Assembly (NCBI GenBank): GCA_017645485.1
Contig: JAGCOI010000141.1
Span: forward strand, 1 to 7,746
Direction of reading: 5' to 3'
DNA length: 7,746 nucleotides
Source of the DNA: Alphaproteobacteria bacterium
GTDB taxonomy: Bacteria > Pseudomonadota > Alphaproteobacteria > RF32 > CAG-239
Shown: positions 4,755 to 7,746 of the stretch, one piece after another
Layout of the letters: every line of letters begins with the position of its first letter
How positions within the stretch are numbered: the first letter of the stretch is position 1
The notes under the pieces: generated by a model
Told to the model about the DNA's origin: nothing
Database searches by the model: none
Seen by the model: only the letters and a program-made list of their open reading frames with translations
Translations under genes and position numbers: made by a program

Positions 4755-6404
4755 ATGACCAATCATCTTATCCCTAAGGTTTCCGTCGTTTTGCCCGTGT
4801 ATCAAACACCTGAAACTTATTTGCGTGAAACCATAGAAAGTATTTTAGCGCAAACTTATACAAATTTTGAATTTTTAATTCTGGACGATTGTCCTGAAAA
4901 GTCTGTAGAAAGTATCGTTAAATCATATTCAGATAAGCGTATCAGATATTATAAAAATACGCAAAATTTAGGTATTGCCTCTTCACGAAATAAATTAATT
5001 GATTTAAGTCAAGGCGAATATTTAGCTGTTATTGACCATGATGATATTGCATTACCGGAAAGATTACAAAAACAGGTTTCGTTTTTAGATTCTCACCCGA
5101 AAGTCGGTGTTGTCGGTACATGGTACGAGCGTTTTCCAAACAAGAAAATCAATAAAAAATTTATTGTTAACAGCCAAATTGAGCGAGATTTAATGTTTAA
5201 TTGCAGTATTTTGCATCCTTCCTCTATGATAAGAAAAGCCGTTTTAGTTGAAAATAACATTCGTTATGAACCAGAATTTACGCCAGCAGAAGATTATGCA
5301 CTATGGTGCCGTTTAATCGGCAAAACTGAATTTGCTAATATTCCTGAAGTTCTGCAAAGATACAGAGATTATGAAAAAAATACATCAAAGACACAAGCTG
5401 CTCAAATGAAACAAGCTTCTGTATGTATTCATAAAATTTTAGAACAAAAACATCCGAAATTAATGACAGAAGCACAAAGTAAAATATCGCATATTCGTTT
5501 TTTAGGTATTCCGTTAATAACAAAAAGACAATATGGCGGTGTTTCAAAATATAAAATACTTGGTCTTTTCAAAATAAAAAAACAAGATTCTATTTTTCTT
5601 AAATCGGCTTCCGATATACCGATTTATATTATTTCATTTAATCGCTTATCCTATATAAAACAGTTGGTGGAAATACTTGAAAAATATCATTTATATAATA
5701 TTCATATTATTGACAATGCCTCAACGTATCCCCCGCTTTTGGAATATTTGAAAAAAACGCCTTACACAGTGCATCACATGAAAAAAAATTATGGACATAC
5801 GGTATTTTTTGATGCACCGGATTTTAAGTCTGTTCGTGAAAATGAGTATTATGTTCTGACAGATCCGGATGTTATTCCTGTTGAAGAATGTCCATCTGAT
5901 TTTATGGATTATTTCTATCATCTTTTGGAAAAATATCCGAAATACAATAAAGTAGGGTTTTCATTAAAACTTGATGATATTGATGATGATACAGATTATA
6001 AAAGAACTGTCAAAGGTTGGGAAAAACAATTTTACAAATCGAAAATAAATTTTTTTCAACCGTATTTGTATAATTCATATATTGATACCACTTTTGCACT
6101 CTATAGACCTCAAAAAAAATGGCAAACAAAAAATTTTTATAAGGCGATTCGTGTTTCCTTTCCTTATGAAGCAAAACATTTGCCTTGGTATAAGGATTTA
6201 TCAACACCGAGTGATGAAGATATTTTTTATTCAAACAGCGATATAGGGAGCGGTAATTGGAATGATTTAAAAAAAATAAATGCCATTAAAGAGCGTTTAA
6301 TGGTGCAACCGAAAAATTTACTTGAAAAACTTTTTTCGATTAAATCTTCTTCAAACAGAATCTATTTATATATTCTGGGTACCAAATTAAGTATAAAAAA
6401 ATAA
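4755..6404 (+). CDS. Two-domain glycosyltransferase with an N-terminal family 2 (GT-A) domain
   Basis: 549 residues from ATG 4755. The N-terminal half is a GT2 domain. It shows VSVVLPVYQ at 9-17, LILDDC at 41-46, N-LGIASSRN at 71-79 and the metal and nucleotide-sugar binding DHDD at 94-97, then HPSSMIRK at 154-161 and AEDYALW at 178-184, the likely catalytic-base region. A linker at about 247-276 carries FLGIPL and KYKILGLFKIKK, a tail pattern I associate with cell-surface glycosyltransferases. A second, divergent glycosyltransferase-like domain follows: IPIYIISFNR at 288-297, IDNAST at 319-324, NYGH at 345-348 and a DxD-like TDPDV at 369-373. A similar tail, ILGTKLSIKK, ends the protein. No membrane segment is obvious. 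It probably adds one or two sugars to LPS, capsule or another surface glycan at the cytoplasmic face; the sugars cannot be told. It stands alone, is visibly more AT-rich than dnaK, and may be acquired. Confidence 0.88.
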   Translation: MTNHLIPKVSVVLPVYQTPETYLRETIESILAQTYTNFEFLILDDCPEKSVESIVKSYSDKRIRYYKNTQNLGIASSRNKLIDLSQGEYLAVIDHDDIALPERLQKQVSFLDSHPKVGVVGTWYERFPNKKINKKFIVNSQIERDLMFNCSILHPSSMIRKAVLVENNIRYEPEFTPAEDYALWCRLIGKTEFANIPEVLQRYRDYEKNTSKTQAAQMKQASVCIHKILEQKHPKLMTEAQSKISHIRFLGIPLITKRQYGGVSKYKILGLFKIKKQDSIFLKSASDIPIYIISFNRLSYIKQLVEILEKYHLYNIHIIDNASTYPPLLEYLKKTPYTVHHMKKNYGHTVFFDAPDFKSVRENEYYVLTDPDVIPVEECPSDFMDYFYHLLEKYPKYNKVGFSLKLDDIDDDTDYKRTVKGWEKQFYKSKINFFQPYLYNSYIDTTFALYRPQKKWQTKNFYKAIRVSFPYEAKHLPWYKDLSTPSDEDIFYSNSDIGSGNWNDLKKINAIKERLMVQPKNLLEKLFSIKSSSNRIYLYILGTKLSIKK

Positions 6405-6425
6405 ATTTCATTTTTGAAAACATAG

Positions 6426-6461
6426 ATTATATAAGCCATTAAATATGATGGCTTCTATAAT
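6426..6461. terminator. Hairpin between convergent genes, possible weak terminator
   Basis: ATTATA-T-AAGCCAT (6426-6439) pairs with ATGGCTT-C-TATAAT (6448-6461): 13 pairs with one mismatch and an 8-nt loop. It lies between the glycosyltransferase stop (6404) and the metallopeptidase stop (6487). There is no clear U-tract on either strand, so efficient termination is uncertain. Confidence 0.4.
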
Positions 6462-6486
6462 TAAACGCTAACGCAGATATTATTGA

Positions 6487-7194
6487 TTATCGATATAAAT
6501 ACAATTCGTTACCGTGTTTTTTGAGCCAATTTTGACTTTCCATATAAGTCGGGCAGAGTTCATAAACGGTTTGCCAAAAGGCCGCGGAATGGTCTTGATG
6601 TTTTAAGTGAGCCGTTTCGTGTGCCATGAGATAGTCTATAACGGGCAGAGGTGCCAAAGCAATGCGCCAGTTATAGTTGATGTGTTTTAAGGTGGAACAA
6701 CTGCCCCAACGCGATTTTGTATCTTTAATCGAAACACCTGTTAAACGGCAACCGAGTCGGTCTGCCAATATTTTGGATTTTTGATAAAATACTTTTTTTG
6801 ATTCGCGTTTGATATAGTCTTTTATTCTGCGGTGTAGAAATTCTTTTTGACCGCCGACATAAAGAATATTGTTTTTTAAAAGCGGTGCGCCGGCATCAGG
6901 ATTGTATAAAATGCGTACCTGCTGGCCGAATAATGAGATAGACTCATCATCTTCAAAATCTTTGATTGCAGGTAAAGACGCGAGTTTTTCTTCAATCCAA
7001 TCAATATGTGTGTTGATAAAATCAAACGCTTTTTTCTTTGAATATAATTTCGGCATGGATAAAACAACCATATGCTTTTTGTGGTCTATGCGCAAATTTA
7101 AGCGTTTAATCTTAAAAGATGTGTTTACTTTTAAGGGAAAATCAAAAGCCTTTTCAATATCAAAGGTCTTGCCAGTCAACAATGTGATCTTCAT
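6487..7194 (-). CDS. YgjP-like (DUF45) zinc metallopeptidase
   Basis: 235 residues, normal length for the YgjP/DUF45 family of M48-like metallopeptidases. The signature is complete near the C-terminus: SRWGSCS at 161-167, INYNWRIALAP at 172-182, VIDYLMAHETAHLKH at 185-199 with the zinc-binding HExxH at 192-196, and DHSAAFW at 201-207 supplying a likely third ligand (H202). The N-terminal half is a basic beta-rich region containing the family's WIEEK helix (66-70). No signal peptide is present, so it is probably cytoplasmic. Substrates of the family are poorly known. The ATG at 7194 has AGAGG (7204-7208 on the complement) 9 nt upstream and overlaps the preceding gene by 35 nt, which indicates co-transcription and coupled translation. 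No lesion is seen, and all metal ligands are present. Confidence 0.92.
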   Translation of the reverse strand: MKITLLTGKTFDIEKAFDFPLKVNTSFKIKRLNLRIDHKKHMVVLSMPKLYSKKKAFDFINTHIDWIEEKLASLPAIKDFEDDESISLFGQQVRILYNPDAGAPLLKNNILYVGGQKEFLHRRIKDYIKRESKKVFYQKSKILADRLGCRLTGVSIKDTKSRWGSCSTLKHINYNWRIALAPLPVIDYLMAHETAHLKHQDHSAAFWQTVYELCPTYMESQNWLKKHGNELYLYR

Positions 7195-7660
7195 AATCTT
7201 TGACCTCTGATTCGTTTATAATCGGGCGATTCTTTAATGATATACCGGCTTCATACACGGAAGATGCTTTGCCCGTAATTAAAGGATGCCAAGAAGGCAG
7301 GTCGTATCCGTTATCAAGAAGCCAATAAGCACACGTTTTTGGAAGCCATCTCGGTTTTTCGCGAATGGCTTTTAAGTCGATGTCACGACAATCTTTGACA
7401 ACTTCAAAACGATGTTGATAAATACGGCATAAACAATTTTTAGGGTTTAAAAAGCGGCAATGCGCGTTGGTAAAATAAATTTTACCTTGGCATTCAAGCT
7501 TGTTTAAGCAACATTTGCCGCAACCGTCGCATAAAAGCTCCCATTCCGTTTTGTTCATTTCTTCAAGTTTTTTATGACGCCAAAATTCAGGCTCAACGGT
7601 TTGATTGTTGAACCGAGACTGCGGAGTAGATGCCTTTTGTAACTTAAATTCTTTGTCCAT
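7160..7660 (-). CDS. YcgN-family (UPF0260) cysteine-cluster protein
   Basis: 166 residues from the ATG at 7660. The sequence matches the YcgN/UPF0260 family: FW at 26-27 and EW-LLCDGCGKCC at 39-51, then IYFTN-HCR at 61-69, CLCRIY at 76-81, RF-VVKDC at 84-91, WLP-TCAYWLL at 105-115, and LPSWHPLITG at 121-130 near the C-terminus. Ten cysteines (44, 47, 50, 51, 57, 68, 76, 78, 91, 110) suggest metal or Fe-S binding, which is typical of cysteine-cluster proteins but not shown here; the role is unknown. The first 25 residues precede the conserved region. An ATG at 7696 would add 12 residues but lies in the loop of the tRNA terminator, while AAGG (7667-7670) stands 6 nt before 7660. The gene overlaps the metallopeptidase gene by 35 nt and follows tRNA-Asp by 55 nt, with no clear promoter between them. 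Confidence 0.9.
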   Translation of the reverse strand: MDKEFKLQKASTPQSRFNNQTVEPEFWRHKKLEEMNKTEWELLCDGCGKCCLNKLECQGKIYFTNAHCRFLNPKNCLCRIYQHRFEVVKDCRDIDLKAIREKPRWLPKTCAYWLLDNGYDLPSWHPLITGKASSVYEAGISLKNRPIINESEVKDYEDHIVDWQDL

Positions 7661-7666
7661 TTGGCG

Positions 7667-7670
7667 CCTT
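7667..7670 (-). promoter_or_regulatory. Ribosome binding site that decides the YcgN-family start
   Basis: AAGG on the minus strand lies 6 nt before the ATG at 7660. The alternative ATG at 7696 is inside a terminator hairpin and has no such site in front of it. Confidence 0.65.
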
Positions 7671-7681
7671 GGTATATCTTC

Positions 7682-7707
7682 AAAAAAAGCCGTCATAACG
7701 ACGGCTT
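7682..7707 (-). terminator. Intrinsic terminator after tRNA-Asp
   Basis: Read leftward, AAGCCGTC (7700-7707) pairs with GACGGCTT (7687-7694) around a 5-nt loop (8 bp), followed by a run of seven Ts (7682-7688, partly within the stem). It begins 9 nt after the tRNA 3' end. Confidence 0.85.
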
Positions 7708-7715
7708 GCTTGTGT

Positions 7716-7746
7716 TGGCGGGAGTGACGGGGCTCGGACCCGCGAC
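7716..7746 (-). tRNA. tRNA-Asp, 3' part (partial at the window edge)
   Basis: Read on the minus strand from 7746, the sequence ends in CACTCCC + G73 + encoded CCA (TGG at 7716-7718 on the plus strand). A T-arm precedes it: GCGGG / loop TCCGAGC / CCCGT, five pairs including one G-U. The GTCGCGGGT...CCCGTC context and discriminator G match tRNA-Asp closely. Position 55 reads C rather than the usual T. The anticodon lies outside the window, so the isotype is inferred from the 3' half. Confidence 0.8.

Noticed and set aside
4180..6486. Insertion sequence or integrated element around the glycosyltransferase
   Set aside because: No transposase, integrase, terminal inverted repeats or target duplications were found; transfer remains only an inference from base composition and isolation.
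7661..7696. Upstream ATG at 7696 for the YcgN-family gene
   Set aside because: It lies in the loop of the tRNA terminator, without a ribosome binding site, and adds 12 residues not resembling the family.

Overview
The window looks like chromosomal DNA of a fairly AT-rich alphaproteobacterium. The basis is the DnaK and Lon sequences, a YcgN-type (UPF0260) cysteine-cluster protein, a 3' tRNA-Asp end of alphaproteobacterial type with encoded CCA, and an RpoH-like promoter at dnaK. The species cannot be fixed from the sequence; a host- or gut-associated low-GC lineage is an inference.

Layout. Positions 1-222 are the 3' end of lon (+), with a bidirectional terminator sitting on its stop codon. 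Positions 251-1988 (-) carry two unrecognised genes that share a C-terminal domain, separated by 1 nt and read from a promoter facing away from dnaK. Positions 2209-4116 (+) are a complete dnaK, closed by a strong terminator and not followed by dnaJ. Positions 4180-4754 contain no conventional gene. They hold a small 40-codon reading frame (-), a symmetric divergent promoter built on a 12-bp inverted repeat, and a highly foldable RNA of about 260 nt (+) that ends in a terminator just before the next ribosome binding site. Positions 4755-6404 (+) encode a two-domain glycosyltransferase that is AT-rich and looks like an accessory surface-polysaccharide gene. Positions 6487-7660 (-) hold a YgjP-like zinc metallopeptidase and a YcgN-family protein, which overlap. 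At the right edge is the 3' part of a tRNA-Asp gene (-) with its own terminator.

How it fits together. lon and dnaK are protein quality-control genes, and the unknown gene pair sits between them; any functional link is only positional. The most interesting region is 4380-4735. Two divergent promoters have mirrored -35 boxes in the arms of one inverted repeat. The rightward one starts an RNA in which two copies of GTCTGGGA compete for two complementary segments. One pairing set would break the terminator stem and the other would leave it free. That is the architecture of an attenuator or riboswitch controlling the glycosyltransferase gene. No known riboswitch class was recognised. The structures were found by eye and have not been tested by folding software or covariation.
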